A DNA stretch of 64,000 bases from Cytophagales bacterium. Lineage in GTDB: Bacteria > Bacteroidota > Bacteroidia > Cytophagales > Spirosomataceae. Positions 31,979 through 39,711 of the stretch are shown one piece after another. Positions within the stretch are counted from its first letter, which is position 1. Every line of letters starts with the position of its first letter. The DNA lies in assembly GCA_013298125.1 (NCBI GenBank), contig JAAFJP010000021.1, positions 1-64,000 of the forward strand. The letters run 5' to 3'. A model generated the notes under the pieces. The model was not told the origin of the DNA. It saw only the letters and a program-made list of their open reading frames with translations, and searched no databases. The translations under genes were made by a program, and so were the position numbers.

Positions 31979-33823
31979 TTAAATCTCCAAAATCGGCAAA
32001 TCCGCCCCAACATTAGGCACGCAAACCACCGAATACGTACAACCTTCATGCGACTCTTCACGACTCACTTCTTTGATTTCTTCCATCAATTTTCCTGTAA
32101 AATGTAGCGTAATTTTCTCCGCATTTTTACGAGTCTGAACGATGAGCGGATGTACGGGTTGCTCAATTAATTTAGCCACATCTTCCGCAAATTCTTTAAA
32201 CATCAAATTGACTGGCAAACGATGTAAACGATAATTTTCAGGTGTTCCCGACAAAAAGATTGGTACAGGTCTATACTCAGATGAAGCTGCCAACTTTCCA
32301 AAAGCCTTGCGAGCCTTCACGTAGCTATCTTCTTGAATTTCAGGAGAATAACCGCCAAAAATAATGGCTACGCCTTTGCGATTTGGTATTTCTTCAATGC
32401 GTTTGGCAATGGCAGCATCCAATTTATCCAACAATTTCTGAAACTTAAATGTATTCTTACTCGCACGAATACGCTCACGGATAGACTGACGGATAAAGTA
32501 GGTGATAGCATCTGTAACATTCATGCCAATTTCCGCCATTTGCTTGAAAATCAGCGAAGTAGGCGACATCCCTGGAATAGTATTTGGGTCATGCAAAATT
32601 ACTCTGCCATCGGGCGTTAGGAATCCGTCGATGCGGGTACAAACCCCAAATTTCAAGGCATCAAAAATGGCTTTGACATCGTGCTGAATTTGCTGATTAT
32701 TTTCCAAAGAAGTATCCACAGGAATTTTCTTACGTGTTGCCGAAGATTGATATTTTGCTTTAAAATCAAAAACCTCAACGGCAGCAATAATCTCCGTTGG
32801 TGGCAATGCAACTGACTCACAATCAGGCGTTTGGATAACCCCACAACTGAACTCTTGCCCCTTCACAAAGCCCTCAATCAAAACTGCATCTTCCGAATTC
32901 ATTGAAATAAGAGTAGCCCCCCTACCCCCATAGGGGGAGTTAAAATGAGACGAAGAAGTCCCCCCTCTGGGGGCGGAGGGGGCTATTATCTCGTCCAATT
33001 TCTCTAACAACTCAGTCGGATGATAAATCACTTCCCCATTCATCGAAACGGGCAAACCAATACCTTCATCCAAGTTCGCCATGCGTTGTACAAACTCATG
33101 TTTATCAACGCTATTCCATTCATTTTCAGATACTTCTCTGATAAAAAGGCATTGTTTTACAGCTTTCTCAAAATCATCAACCGAATCTTTTTTCATAAAA
33201 GAAACCCCAATCGAAGAACCTTGATGCGGTGCTTTTACCACAAACGGCAAACCTACTTTTTCTTTTATTTCTTCAAAAACTTTTGTCGAATCATTCGCCT
33301 CAAAATAAGCACGAGTTAGTGTAGTCGTTTTTTTATCTAAACCAATGGCAAGTTTTATTAAATCATTCTGAGCGATTTTATCAATCCCAATCGAAGACCC
33401 CAACAAACTTGGTCCCGAATACGGAATTCCGTACCATTCTAAAAGCCCTTGAATACTCCCGTCCTCACAGGCAGGTCCGTGCATGGCGATAAAAGCAAAC
33501 TTGAAATGTTCAGAAAATTTATCAGGAGAAATCTTTGTACCTACCGTCGAAATCATCGTAAGTAGTTCATCATCAGACATTTGCCCTAATGATTCAGAAT
33601 AAATACGATAGTCGCCTTGATAAGATTGTGGGGGATAAAAATCCCGAATCGAAGGAGCATAAACCAATTCAGGATTCAATAAAATGAAGTTCCCACAACC
33701 GTCCACAAAGACAGGGATGGGTTCAAAAAGAGACTTATCGATGTTCTCCATGGCGGTTTTGCCACCTGCAAAACTAATCTCACGTTCACGGGCGGGACCC
33801 CCAAAAAAAATGCCTATTTTCAT
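31979..33823 (-). CDS. D-Ala-D-Ala ligase-like ATP-grasp protein with extra C-terminal domain
   Basis: The 614-residue protein begins as a Ddl (MKIGIFFGGPAREREISFAGG) and continues through an ATP-grasp fold (PFVVKAPHQGSSIGVSF). It keeps the substrate block RIDGFLTPDGRVILHDPNTIPGMSPTS, in which the usual glutamate before NT is shifted to Asp-Pro. After about residue 445 a second FGG-type start appears (KGVAIIFGGYSPEIQEDSYV), like the N-terminal domain of another ligase but without its ATP-grasp part. Residues 281-304 are encoded by an in-frame palindromic repeat. It is probably a paralogue rather than the essential Ddl. It is last in the nifU operon. Confidence 0.75.
   Translation of the reverse strand: MKIGIFFGGPAREREISFAGGKTAMENIDKSLFEPIPVFVDGCGNFILLNPELVYAPSIRDFYPPQSYQGDYRIYSESLGQMSDDELLTMISTVGTKISPDKFSEHFKFAFIAMHGPACEDGSIQGLLEWYGIPYSGPSLLGSSIGIDKIAQNDLIKLAIGLDKKTTTLTRAYFEANDSTKVFEEIKEKVGLPFVVKAPHQGSSIGVSFMKKDSVDDFEKAVKQCLFIREVSENEWNSVDKHEFVQRMANLDEGIGLPVSMNGEVIYHPTELLEKLDEIIAPSAPRGGTSSSHFNSPYGGRGATLISMNSEDAVLIEGFVKGQEFSCGVIQTPDCESVALPPTEIIAAVEVFDFKAKYQSSATRKKIPVDTSLENNQQIQHDVKAIFDALKFGVCTRIDGFLTPDGRVILHDPNTIPGMSPTSLIFKQMAEIGMNVTDAITYFIRQSIRERIRASKNTFKFQKLLDKLDAAIAKRIEEIPNRKGVAIIFGGYSPEIQEDSYVKARKAFGKLAASSEYRPVPIFLSGTPENYRLHRLPVNLMFKEFAEDVAKLIEQPVHPLIVQTRKNAEKITLHFTGKLMEEIKEVSREESHEGCTYSVVCVPNVGADLPILEI
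32914..32985. repeat. In-frame 72-bp palindromic repeat inside the ddl-like gene
   Basis: TAGCCCCCCTACCCCC and GGGGGCGGAGGGGGCTA form the ends, with internal CCCCCATAGGGGG and CCCCCTCTGGGGG palindromes. At 72 bp it equals 24 codons and adds the Pro/Gly/Ser-rich residues 281-304 without shifting the frame. Its base composition is far richer in G and C than the gene. Confidence 0.85.
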
Positions 33824-33838
33824 TAAATTTATTCTTAT

Positions 33839-34069
33839 TTATGCAAAATTCAAACGGTCTTCTCGGACAGCCTCAAAAGTCTCAAAGAGTTTTTCGATAA
33901 CTGTTAATTTAGACTTTACTCTTGCTTTTACATCTTCTTTAAAAGCTGTTTGTTCGTCTTCTGGAAGTGTTTTCAAAAAAGCGTGTAATTGATTAGCAAT
34001 CAATTGAGCTTCTTCTTTTGAAGCTGCCGACTGCATTTTATTTCGGAAATCAATTATTTCTTGTCTCAT
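33839..34069 (-). CDS. Small helical protein of unknown function (76 residues)
   Basis: The product is highly charged and helical (MRQEIIDFRNKMQSAASKEE and onward), with no signal peptide or known domain. Its start overlaps the stop of the preceding 60-residue gene by ATGA, and its stop lies 15 bases before the ddl-like start. It is therefore a genuine member of a tightly packed operon. Translational coupling with the upstream gene suggests that the two small proteins act together. No function is assigned. Confidence 0.7.
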   Translation of the reverse strand: MRQEIIDFRNKMQSAASKEEAQLIANQLHAFLKTLPEDEQTAFKEDVKARVKSKLTVIEKLFETFEAVREDRLNFA

Positions 34070-34248
34070 TGTTCCATTTCTTTTTTAATTCGTTCAAGTA
34101 AACCTCTGTAATTGATGGCTTTTTTTATCAAAAAATCAAATTCATCATTTCTTTCATTAGGTGGAAACTCCATGATTTCGATTTCTAACGATAATAATTC
34201 TGATTCAAGCCAGTTTTTGAGAAACAGCGTTTCTTCATCTAATTGCAT
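34066..34248 (-). CDS. Small acidic protein of unknown function (60 residues)
   Basis: The product is acidic and helical (LDEETLFLKNWLESELLSLE, then FLIKKAINYRGLLERIKKEMEQ) without recognised motifs. It lies 19 bases downstream of the NifU-domain gene and overlaps the next small gene by four bases. The packing argues that it is real. It could form a complex with the 76-residue protein, since both look like helical hairpins. Confidence 0.65.
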   Translation of the reverse strand: MQLDEETLFLKNWLESELLSLEIEIMEFPPNERNDEFDFLIKKAINYRGLLERIKKEMEQ

Positions 34249-34267
34249 ATAAAAAGTGGTTATATTT

Positions 34268-34522
34268 TTAGTTTACGTTTGAAGCCTCAACCTTCAAAAT
34301 CTCAGGCACTTCACGACGGATTGTGTCTTCAATACCACCCTTGAAAGTCATTGCCGACATCGAACACGAACCACACGCCCCTACCAATTCCAAACGTAGC
34401 GTATTTTCATTCGTAATTTCGAGTACACGCACATTACCACCATCCGCCACTAAATAAGGACGAATTTTATCCAAAGCTATTTCTACTTTCTCTTGAAGAG
34501 GATGCTCAAATATTGCTTCCAT
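34268..34522 (-). CDS. NifU C-terminal domain Fe-S scaffold protein
   Basis: The 84-residue protein starts at ATG 34522 (MEAIFEHPLQEKVEIALD). It contains the NfuA/NifU C-terminal domain with its cluster-binding CxxC in GACGSCSMSAMTFKGGIE and the preceding YLVADGGNVRVLEI strand. Such proteins carry [4Fe-4S] or [2Fe-2S] clusters to target enzymes. It heads an operon with two small genes and the ddl-like gene. A non-ATG start ten codons upstream is possible but less likely. Confidence 0.92.
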   Translation of the reverse strand: MEAIFEHPLQEKVEIALDKIRPYLVADGGNVRVLEITNENTLRLELVGACGSCSMSAMTFKGGIEDTIRREVPEILKVEASNVN

Positions 34523-34580
34523 GTTGTTTTCAGACGTTTTAAATTTACTCAAAGATAATTGGTTTTATTGGTTTTTAAGG

Positions 34581-34674
34581 TCACTGAGTTTCACAAAGTT
34601 TACCACTGAGTTTCACAATGTATTTTATGTTTTTCTTCGTGATACTTTGTGGCTAACTCAGCGAAACTCAGTGT
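34581..34674. repeat. Quasi-tandem palindrome (CACTGAGTTTCAC word)
   Basis: CACTGAGTTTCACAAAGTTT is followed by a second CACTGAGTTTCACAATG. The opposing arm reads ACTTTGTGGCTAACTCAGCG and GAAACTCAGTG. It lies between the nifU operon and the LysR gene. Confidence 0.75.
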
Positions 34675-34702
34675 CCATAAAATTGCTGAGAATCAACCTC
34701 TT

Positions 34703-35596
34703 CTAATTTTCTTCGTGAAACGTTGTGTCCAAAGCGACTTTCAAAAAATTCTGTAAAACAGGGTTTTTATCATCTTTTCGCCAAGCAATTGATAAATGTG
34801 TACGTTCTGGAACATCTTTCAATTCAATAAATTTCAATCGCATCGCCGAACTATATTTATACGAAATAGGCATTAGTGAAACCCCCAAATTATGTTCTAC
34901 CAAACGCAAAATCGTTGCTCCATAATTAGACTCATGGGCAATATTGGGCGAAAACCCCTCACGCTCACACATCCGCACGATGAGGTCATAATACACCGAA
35001 CCCGTATAGCGTGGGGGCAATACAAAAGGCTCATATTTCACTTGGGCTAAACTGGTGAAATTCTCTTCCGAAATCCAATGATTTTCGGGTAAAATCAGAG
35101 CAAAAGATTCCTCAAAAAGTACCTTCGTGGCTACATTTTTATCCACAAAAGGCTCACGAATAAATCCAACATCGACCTGATAATTTTTAAGGTCTTCAAA
35201 TAAATTATCCTCCAAAACCTCCGATAATTTAGCTTTTATCTCAGGAAAATACTTTCGTAAGCTCGTCAAAATGGGTGGAATTACTGAATAAATCGCTGAA
35301 CCAGGATGTCCAATTCTTATCTCTCCGTCTTCGCCTTTGTGTATTTGTTGCGTTCGCTTACTGATATTTTCTAATTGCGAAAGTACTTGTTTAGCTTCGT
35401 CACGGAGGTATTCGCCCGCAGTAGTCAGTTTGACGTTGCGTTTATCTCTCTCAAAAAGCATGACTCCTAAATTCTCTTCTAATTGCTGAATTTGCCGACT
35501 CAGTGCAGGTTGGGCAATAAAAAGTTTATCGGCGGCTCTCGAAAAATGTAATTCAGAAGCAACGCCCAAGAAATATTCTAACTGTCGAAATTCCAT
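34703..35596 (-). CDS. LysR-family transcriptional regulator
   Basis: The 297-residue protein has the N-terminal winged helix typical of the family (MEFRQLEYFLGVASELHFSR, AADKLFIAQPALSRQIQQLE) and a periplasmic-binding-like effector domain from about residue 90. The N-terminal part is close to the BenM/CatM subgroup, which responds to aromatic acids. It is divergent from a NIPSNAP-family gene across a 114-base spacer with a perfect palindrome. This is the usual layout for regulation of the neighbour and itself. Confidence 0.92.
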   Translation of the reverse strand: MEFRQLEYFLGVASELHFSRAADKLFIAQPALSRQIQQLEENLGVMLFERDKRNVKLTTAGEYLRDEAKQVLSQLENISKRTQQIHKGEDGEIRIGHPGSAIYSVIPPILTSLRKYFPEIKAKLSEVLEDNLFEDLKNYQVDVGFIREPFVDKNVATKVLFEESFALILPENHWISEENFTSLAQVKYEPFVLPPRYTGSVYYDLIVRMCEREGFSPNIAHESNYGATILRLVEHNLGVSLMPISYKYSSAMRLKFIELKDVPERTHLSIAWRKDDKNPVLQNFLKVALDTTFHEEN

Positions 35597-35609
35597 TTAA
35601 TGTGATTTT

Positions 35610-35624
35610 GGCATTAATTAATGC
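35610..35624. promoter_or_regulatory. Palindromic LysR-type operator candidate
   Basis: GCATTAATTAATGC at 35611-35624 is a perfect 14-bp palindrome within the divergent LysR/NIPSNAP spacer, close to the LysR start. Its flank GGCATTAATTAAT also occurs at 3959-3971. Confidence 0.5.
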
Positions 35625-35710
35625 AAATTAAGTATTTTTTATTATAAATAGAAATGCCTTTTTTTGTATGGTAATCTTACCAATAATACCTTTTCTAAAT
35701 AAAAACTACC

Positions 35711-36016
35711 ATGATAACTTGTTACCTAAAATACACAATTGACCCTTTCAAAGTCAAAGAATTTGAGGCGTATGGTAGAATGTGGATTCCATTAGTCAAT
35801 GAAATGGGCGGAATCCATCATGGATATTTTTTGCCACACGAAGGAGCAAATAATATTGGGTATGCACTTTTCAGTTTCCCGAGTTTAGCTACCTACGAAG
35901 AGTACAGAGCTAAAATACCAACCTGTAAGAAATGTATGGAAGCAATGGATTACGCAGAGAAAACTCGTTGTATTTTGAGTTTTGAGAGGAGTTTTGTGAA
36001 ACCTGTTTTTGAGTAA
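35711..36016 (+). CDS. NIPSNAP family protein
   Basis: The 101-residue protein is a dimeric alpha-beta barrel of the NIPSNAP type (ITCYLKYTIDPFKVKEFEAY, HHGYFLPHEGANNIGYALF and the SFERSFVKPVFE ending). Members bind or turn over small molecules and are often regulated by a divergent LysR protein, as here. The CKKCMEAMDYAEK segment carries two cysteines that are not general to the family. The substrate is unknown. Confidence 0.85.
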   Translation: MITCYLKYTIDPFKVKEFEAYGRMWIPLVNEMGGIHHGYFLPHEGANNIGYALFSFPSLATYEEYRAKIPTCKKCMEAMDYAEKTRCILSFERSFVKPVFE

Positions 36017-36028
36017 ATATATTAATTT

Positions 36029-36544
36029 ATGAATATAAGAATAGCCACAATCAATGACATTGATTCCCTTTGTGAAATCGGAGCAAAGACCTTCGTTGAA
36101 ACTTACGCCCATGAGAATACGCCCGAAAATATAGAAAATTATCTTTCGGAAAAATTCAATAAAAAGCAAATTTCAGATGAAATCCAGACTCCGAAGACCA
36201 TATTTTTGTTGGTAGAATTGGAAAATGAAGCCATAGGTTACGCAAAAATGAGGGTTAATTTAGAAGAAAATCCAGATGAGAAGTCTCTGGAAATAGAGAG
36301 AATTTATATCTGTAAACAATATCACGGACAAAAATACGGAGCATCATTAATGCAAAAATGTATTGATGTAGCCCAAGAAAATCATTACGAAAGCATCTGG
36401 TTGGGCGTGTGGGAACACAACCCCAAGGCAATCAATTTCTATCAAAAATGGGGTTTTGAAATAGTTGGAGAACATATTTTCCACTTAGGCGATGAAGCCC
36501 AAACCGATTTTTTGATGAAAAAGACATTTACACAGCTTGTGTGA
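36029..36544 (+). CDS. GNAT-family N-acetyltransferase
   Basis: The 171-residue protein has the GNAT fold, with the acetyl-CoA pyrophosphate loop in ICKQYHGQKYGASLMQKCID and the conserved NPKAINFYQKWGFEIVGEH region near the C-terminus. The acceptor is unknown. It follows the NIPSNAP gene after 12 bases and is probably co-transcribed with it under the LysR regulator. The stop codon is followed by a hairpin-rich spacer. Confidence 0.88.
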   Translation: MNIRIATINDIDSLCEIGAKTFVETYAHENTPENIENYLSEKFNKKQISDEIQTPKTIFLLVELENEAIGYAKMRVNLEENPDEKSLEIERIYICKQYHGQKYGASLMQKCIDVAQENHYESIWLGVWEHNPKAINFYQKWGFEIVGEHIFHLGDEAQTDFLMKKTFTQLV

Positions 36545-36642
36545 ATTTTTAGAAAAGGTTAATTCATAAAATCCCTGCCGATGGCGGGGATTTTTGTTTG
36601 CAACCATATAGAAATCAAAGGGAATATAGGAAAGATAGTTTA

Positions 36643-36766
36643 GACGTGCCACGGTTTGCGAGGGGTATGTGCGGAGACCGTGGCACGTCGGATTTGAGAT
36701 TAACGGTAGGAACGAATAGCACTCGTCCACTTTACGAACGATGGACGAATGCTATTCGTCCCTACC
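36643..36766. repeat. Two adjacent unrelated hairpins
   Basis: The first has 12-bp arms, GACGTGCCACGG at 36643 and CCGTGGCACGTC ending at 36689. The second has 25-bp arms at 36705-36729 and 36742-36766 with two mismatches, built on ACGAATAGCA. Together they fill the middle of the GNAT-mscL spacer. A short ORF across them only translates the repeats. Confidence 0.85.
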
Positions 36767-36838
36767 ACCCAACAAAAAAGCCCAAAGGCTACGAACTTTT
36801 GGGCTAAACTATTTATCAAGTATTTGATAATAAATTGA

Positions 36839-37153
36839 TTACGCTTTTTCGTCAGCTTTCTTTGCTGTCAAACCAGCTTTATTAGCCGCTTTCACAATCC
36901 AGAAAATAACCATTGCAATCACTAAGAAATTGATAACAACTTGAATGAAGTTACCATATTTCACAACGGCAGTTCCTACTGTTACTGATAATGTAGTAAA
37001 ATCAATACCACCAAGTAAAATACCTACGATTGGCATTATAATATCATCTACTAACGAACCTGTAATCTTTCCAAATGCACCACCGATGATTACACCGACA
37101 GCCAAATCAAGGACATTGCCTTGTGCGATAAACGCTTTAAATTCTTTTAACAT
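36839..37153 (-). CDS. mscL: Large-conductance mechanosensitive channel
   Basis: The 104-residue protein is a short MscL. It has the N-terminal amphipathic helix, TM1 with [19 protein letters not shown], a brief periplasmic loop, and TM2 ([20 protein letters not shown]) before a lysine-rich tail. MscL opens in response to membrane tension and relieves hypo-osmotic shock. The protein is shorter than the 136 residues of E. coli because the loop and C-terminal bundle are reduced, which is usual in this phylum. An MscS-type channel lies 1.3 kb further on. Confidence 0.95.
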   Translation of the reverse strand: MLKEFKAFIAQGNVLDLAVGVIIGGAFGKITGSLVDDIIMPIVGILLGGIDFTTLSVTVGTAVVKYGNFIQVVINFLVIAMVIFWIVKAANKAGLTAKKADEKA

Positions 37154-37226
37154 TGCTTAGTTTGGGGGGTTAAAATTAATTAGTTTGATTTATTGATTAG
37201 GAGATAAATAGTTTTCGTATTCAGTT

Positions 37227-37269
37227 TTGATTGAGTGATTGTTTTTTATTTCAACATTCACTCAATCAA
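37227..37269 (-). terminator. Terminator-like hairpin after the DUF3078 gene
   Basis: TTGATTGAGTGA at 37227-37238 pairs perfectly with TCACTCAATCAA at 37258-37269 around a 19-base loop. It lies just past the DUF3078 stop codon. Confidence 0.6.
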
Positions 37270-37282
37270 TTATTTAGGATTT

Positions 37283-38161
37283 TTAAAATGTATAAAGGAA
37301 ACCAAGACCTAAGTTACGAGCCTGTTGAATTTTAAAACTTTGGTCATCATCATATAACAAGATTAAGTCAAAAGTCGCACTAAAATATTTATTAATTTTT
37401 GCGGCTAATTTAGCATCCAAACGATTATCCATACTTCCTATTTTGTTGGCATCCACAAATAACTGGTAACGCAATTTCAAGTTTACATTTTTGGCAACAT
37501 CTTTATCAAACGTGGCAACAATTTGCATAATACCAACATCATTTTTGAAAGAATCTCCTACGGGAACGCCATATGCGGGTTGCAAAACACCTTTGTCATT
37601 TTTTTGGAATACATCCGCATCAGATACAAATGTCTGACGCATTGCACCAGGGGCAAAAACAACATTAAAATGTGGCTTTGGCTTCCATTCGAGACCAATG
37701 TATTCTGTAATGAACGCAGGAGCAAAAAGACTTGAAATCTTAATGTCTTTGTCAGAAGTAGCACCATATTTAAAACCTGATGTAAACTGCGTTTGGAAGT
37801 TTAAACCACCTACAAATGACCAAGTTTTTGAAAATTTACGACCCACTTTTGTATCAAAGAAGATACGGTCAATACTCTTTTTTATGCCTGTGCCATTATC
37901 TAAAATACCGTACTGCAACTGTAAGTCATTGACCCAAGTAGTTTTATCTTTGGCATATTCTCCTTTGGTATTAAAGAAAACATTGAAACCTGTGGCATTT
38001 TGTCCACCCGCTACCCAATCACTAAATCCAGCATTACTAAAATTTGCTCCAAATTGAGATGATTTCTTCCAATACGAAGTGTCTTTTTTTGCTTCTTGTG
38101 CAAACAAATTAGAGGTAATAAACAACGCCAAGACGATTAATAAGGAAATGTTCTTTTTCAT
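37283..38161 (-). CDS. DUF3078 outer-membrane beta-barrel protein
   Basis: The 292-residue protein has a signal peptide (MKKNISLLIVLALFITSNLFAQ). The conserved DUF3078 blocks follow: YWKKSSQFGANFSNAGFSDW, VAGGQNATGF, then TTWVNDLQLQYGI. Alternating hydrophobic residues and a C-terminal aromatic residue (GLGFLYTF) indicate an outer-membrane barrel. The function of the family is unknown. The gene is preceded by a leader of more than 100 bases that contains a GC-rich stem. Confidence 0.88.
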   Translation of the reverse strand: MKKNISLLIVLALFITSNLFAQEAKKDTSYWKKSSQFGANFSNAGFSDWVAGGQNATGFNVFFNTKGEYAKDKTTWVNDLQLQYGILDNGTGIKKSIDRIFFDTKVGRKFSKTWSFVGGLNFQTQFTSGFKYGATSDKDIKISSLFAPAFITEYIGLEWKPKPHFNVVFAPGAMRQTFVSDADVFQKNDKGVLQPAYGVPVGDSFKNDVGIMQIVATFDKDVAKNVNLKLRYQLFVDANKIGSMDNRLDAKLAAKINKYFSATFDLILLYDDDQSFKIQQARNLGLGFLYTF

Positions 38162-38195
38162 AAACAGCTATTTTATTTTTTGCAAGGCACAACAT

Positions 38196-38255
38196 AACAG
38201 AGACGGACGGCGGTGTCCCTCGCAATGGTTCTAAGATTAAGTGAATGTCCGTCAG
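38196..38255 (-). promoter_or_regulatory. Structured leader candidate upstream of the DUF3078 gene
   Basis: In an AT-rich spacer, a GC-rich block is bounded by complementary GACGGAC and GTCCGTC (+ strand about 38202-38208 and 38248-38254) and contains a run reading GGCGGTGTCCCTCGC. It would fold as a stem in the mRNA leader. The rest of the 286-base spacer shows nothing clear. Confidence 0.35.
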
Positions 38256-38447
38256 ATGACGTTTATTTTGATGTGATGATTAGTTAACTAAAACTTATAA
38301 TTTAAGGCACTATATACTTTTTAGAAACTGCAATAGAAGATAATATTTTCGTAAATGTATCAAATTTTTGATATGTTCAAACAAAATTCATAAAAAATAT
38401 TGCCTTTTTATGGACTTGAAAGAGTATTTGGTAAGAAAATGAAGATT

Positions 38448-39263
38448 TTAATCAAAAATTTCTACGGTTTTGTTTTGTAGCATACTCAAGGGAAGAATCG
38501 TTTTGGTATCGCCCGTAGTGAGGGTTAGTGAGGTTGTGTCAATGGCAATAATTTCGCCTTTCACACCATCAACTGCGATGGTTTGACCCTCTTTATATTT
38601 GTTTTTGGAATAGAAACTTGACAGAATATTTGACAGTACATCTCTCGAAGCCATGCCATAGCCCACGGCAAAAGCAAAGATGATTCCTCCGATGATAAGG
38701 TTAAAACTTGACTCCAACAAACTGGTTTCGATACCCGCTTGTTTCAAAGCTGCAATAATAACAATGATTAAGAAAAATGAAAATACAATACTTCCCAATA
38801 ATTTCCCAGATTCTATCTTTAATGACTTACAGATATTGACAACGGCATTTTTCAGGGCTTCTGCAATCATGATACCTGCAAAAGTCATAATAGCCGCTAC
38901 GATTAACTTAGGAATCAAAATCATTACCGAAGCAATCATATCCGACAGGGCTTTTATACCCATCAAAGTCGTTGCGATGGTAATAAACATCAACAGGATA
39001 TAATAATAGAGAATTGATGGAATCAATGAGCTGAATTTTATTTCGCCCATTTTTTTCACTATATCAATTTCGTTGAGTTTATCGCCCAATTTATCCACAC
39101 CAGCTTTTTCAAGTCCTTTTTGAAGTAATTTTCTGATAAGTTTAGCCACAAAAGACCCAATCACCAATACGATAATGGCGGGAATAAAACTCGAAATAAA
39201 ACCTGTGAGTTGTTCTAAAAGTTTACGAAAAGTGTCAATGAGGATGTCTTGAATATTTGGCAT
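38448..39263 (-). CDS. MscS-family mechanosensitive channel
   Basis: The 271-residue protein has about five hydrophobic segments and a C-terminal MscS beta domain with GQTIAVDGVKGEIIAIDTTSLTL. The sequence GYGMASRDVLSNILSSFY before it corresponds to the pore-lining region and its exit. The length and the extra N-terminal helices resemble CmpX-like members rather than E. coli MscS. It should gate in response to membrane tension. It is downstream of a small gene and an ECF sigma factor on the same strand, with a REP pair in between. Confidence 0.88.
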   Translation of the reverse strand: MPNIQDILIDTFRKLLEQLTGFISSFIPAIIVLVIGSFVAKLIRKLLQKGLEKAGVDKLGDKLNEIDIVKKMGEIKFSSLIPSILYYYILLMFITIATTLMGIKALSDMIASVMILIPKLIVAAIMTFAGIMIAEALKNAVVNICKSLKIESGKLLGSIVFSFFLIIVIIAALKQAGIETSLLESSFNLIIGGIIFAFAVGYGMASRDVLSNILSSFYSKNKYKEGQTIAVDGVKGEIIAIDTTSLTLTTGDTKTILPLSMLQNKTVEIFD

Positions 39264-39318
39264 GACTTAGAAGTAAATGTTTGCGTTAAAATGGTCTTTT
39301 TATTTGGTAATTTTTGCA

Positions 39319-39378
39319 GTAGGGGCGTATCGCATACGCCCTCTTCGGACAAAACGGGCGTATGCGATACGCCCCTAC
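39319..39378. repeat. Intact REP pair (GTAGGGGCGTATCG family) away from RAYT
   Basis: Perfect complementary 23-bp arms at 39319-39341 and 39356-39378 enclose a 14-base loop. The family is that of the palindromes flanking the RAYT gene at 22.2-22.8 kb, so this is probably a mobilised copy in the 5' region of the MscS gene. Confidence 0.9.
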
Positions 39379-39381
39379 AAT

Positions 39382-39576
39382 TTATTTCTCTACAACCTCA
39401 CCGTTTCCATTTGAGAATGAGGCAGTTAAGGCATTGATAAAATTACCAACGAATAGTTCAATCACAGTTGAAGTATTCCTGATAGTATCTATTTCAGAGA
39501 CTAATGCCTTTTTCAAGTTTTCTGGCACTTGTCCGTTAGGTTCAATGAGTTTAAAAGGATTTTCGTTATCTGGCAT
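39382..39576 (-). CDS. Small conserved-looking protein downstream of the ECF sigma gene
   Basis: The 64-residue product starts MPDNENPFKLIEPNGQVPEN and continues with a long amphipathic segment (LKKALVSEIDTIRNTSTVIEL). It lies between an ECF sigma gene and the MscS gene, all on the same strand. Small proteins in this position in Bacteroidota can act as partners of the sigma factor, but no anti-sigma motif is visible. The frame ends directly at the REP pair. Confidence 0.6.
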   Translation of the reverse strand: MPDNENPFKLIEPNGQVPENLKKALVSEIDTIRNTSTVIELFVGNFINALTASFSNGNGEVVEK

Positions 39577-39591
39577 TTGTGTTAGTATTTT

Positions 39592-39711
39592 GAGTCGTAG
39601 GTCGTAAGTCTGTAAGTCGTAAGGTTAAAATAGATTTGAACTACGACAAAAGCCATAGAAAACAACAGTATCAAATTCTTACGACTTATAGACCTACGAC
39701 CTACGACTTGT
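39592..39711. repeat. Quasi-tandem palindrome (GTCGTAGGTCGTAAG word)
   Basis: AGTCGTAGGTCGTAAGTCTG is followed by TAAGTCGTAAGG. The opposing arm is TTCTTACGACTTATAGACCT and ACGACCTACGACTT. It fills the spacer between the ECF sigma gene and the small gene, ending next to the sigma stop codon. Confidence 0.8.

Noticed and set aside
36598-36807. Open frame of 69 codons in the GNAT-mscL spacer
   Set aside because: It only translates two hairpin repeats; the residues mirror the palindromes.
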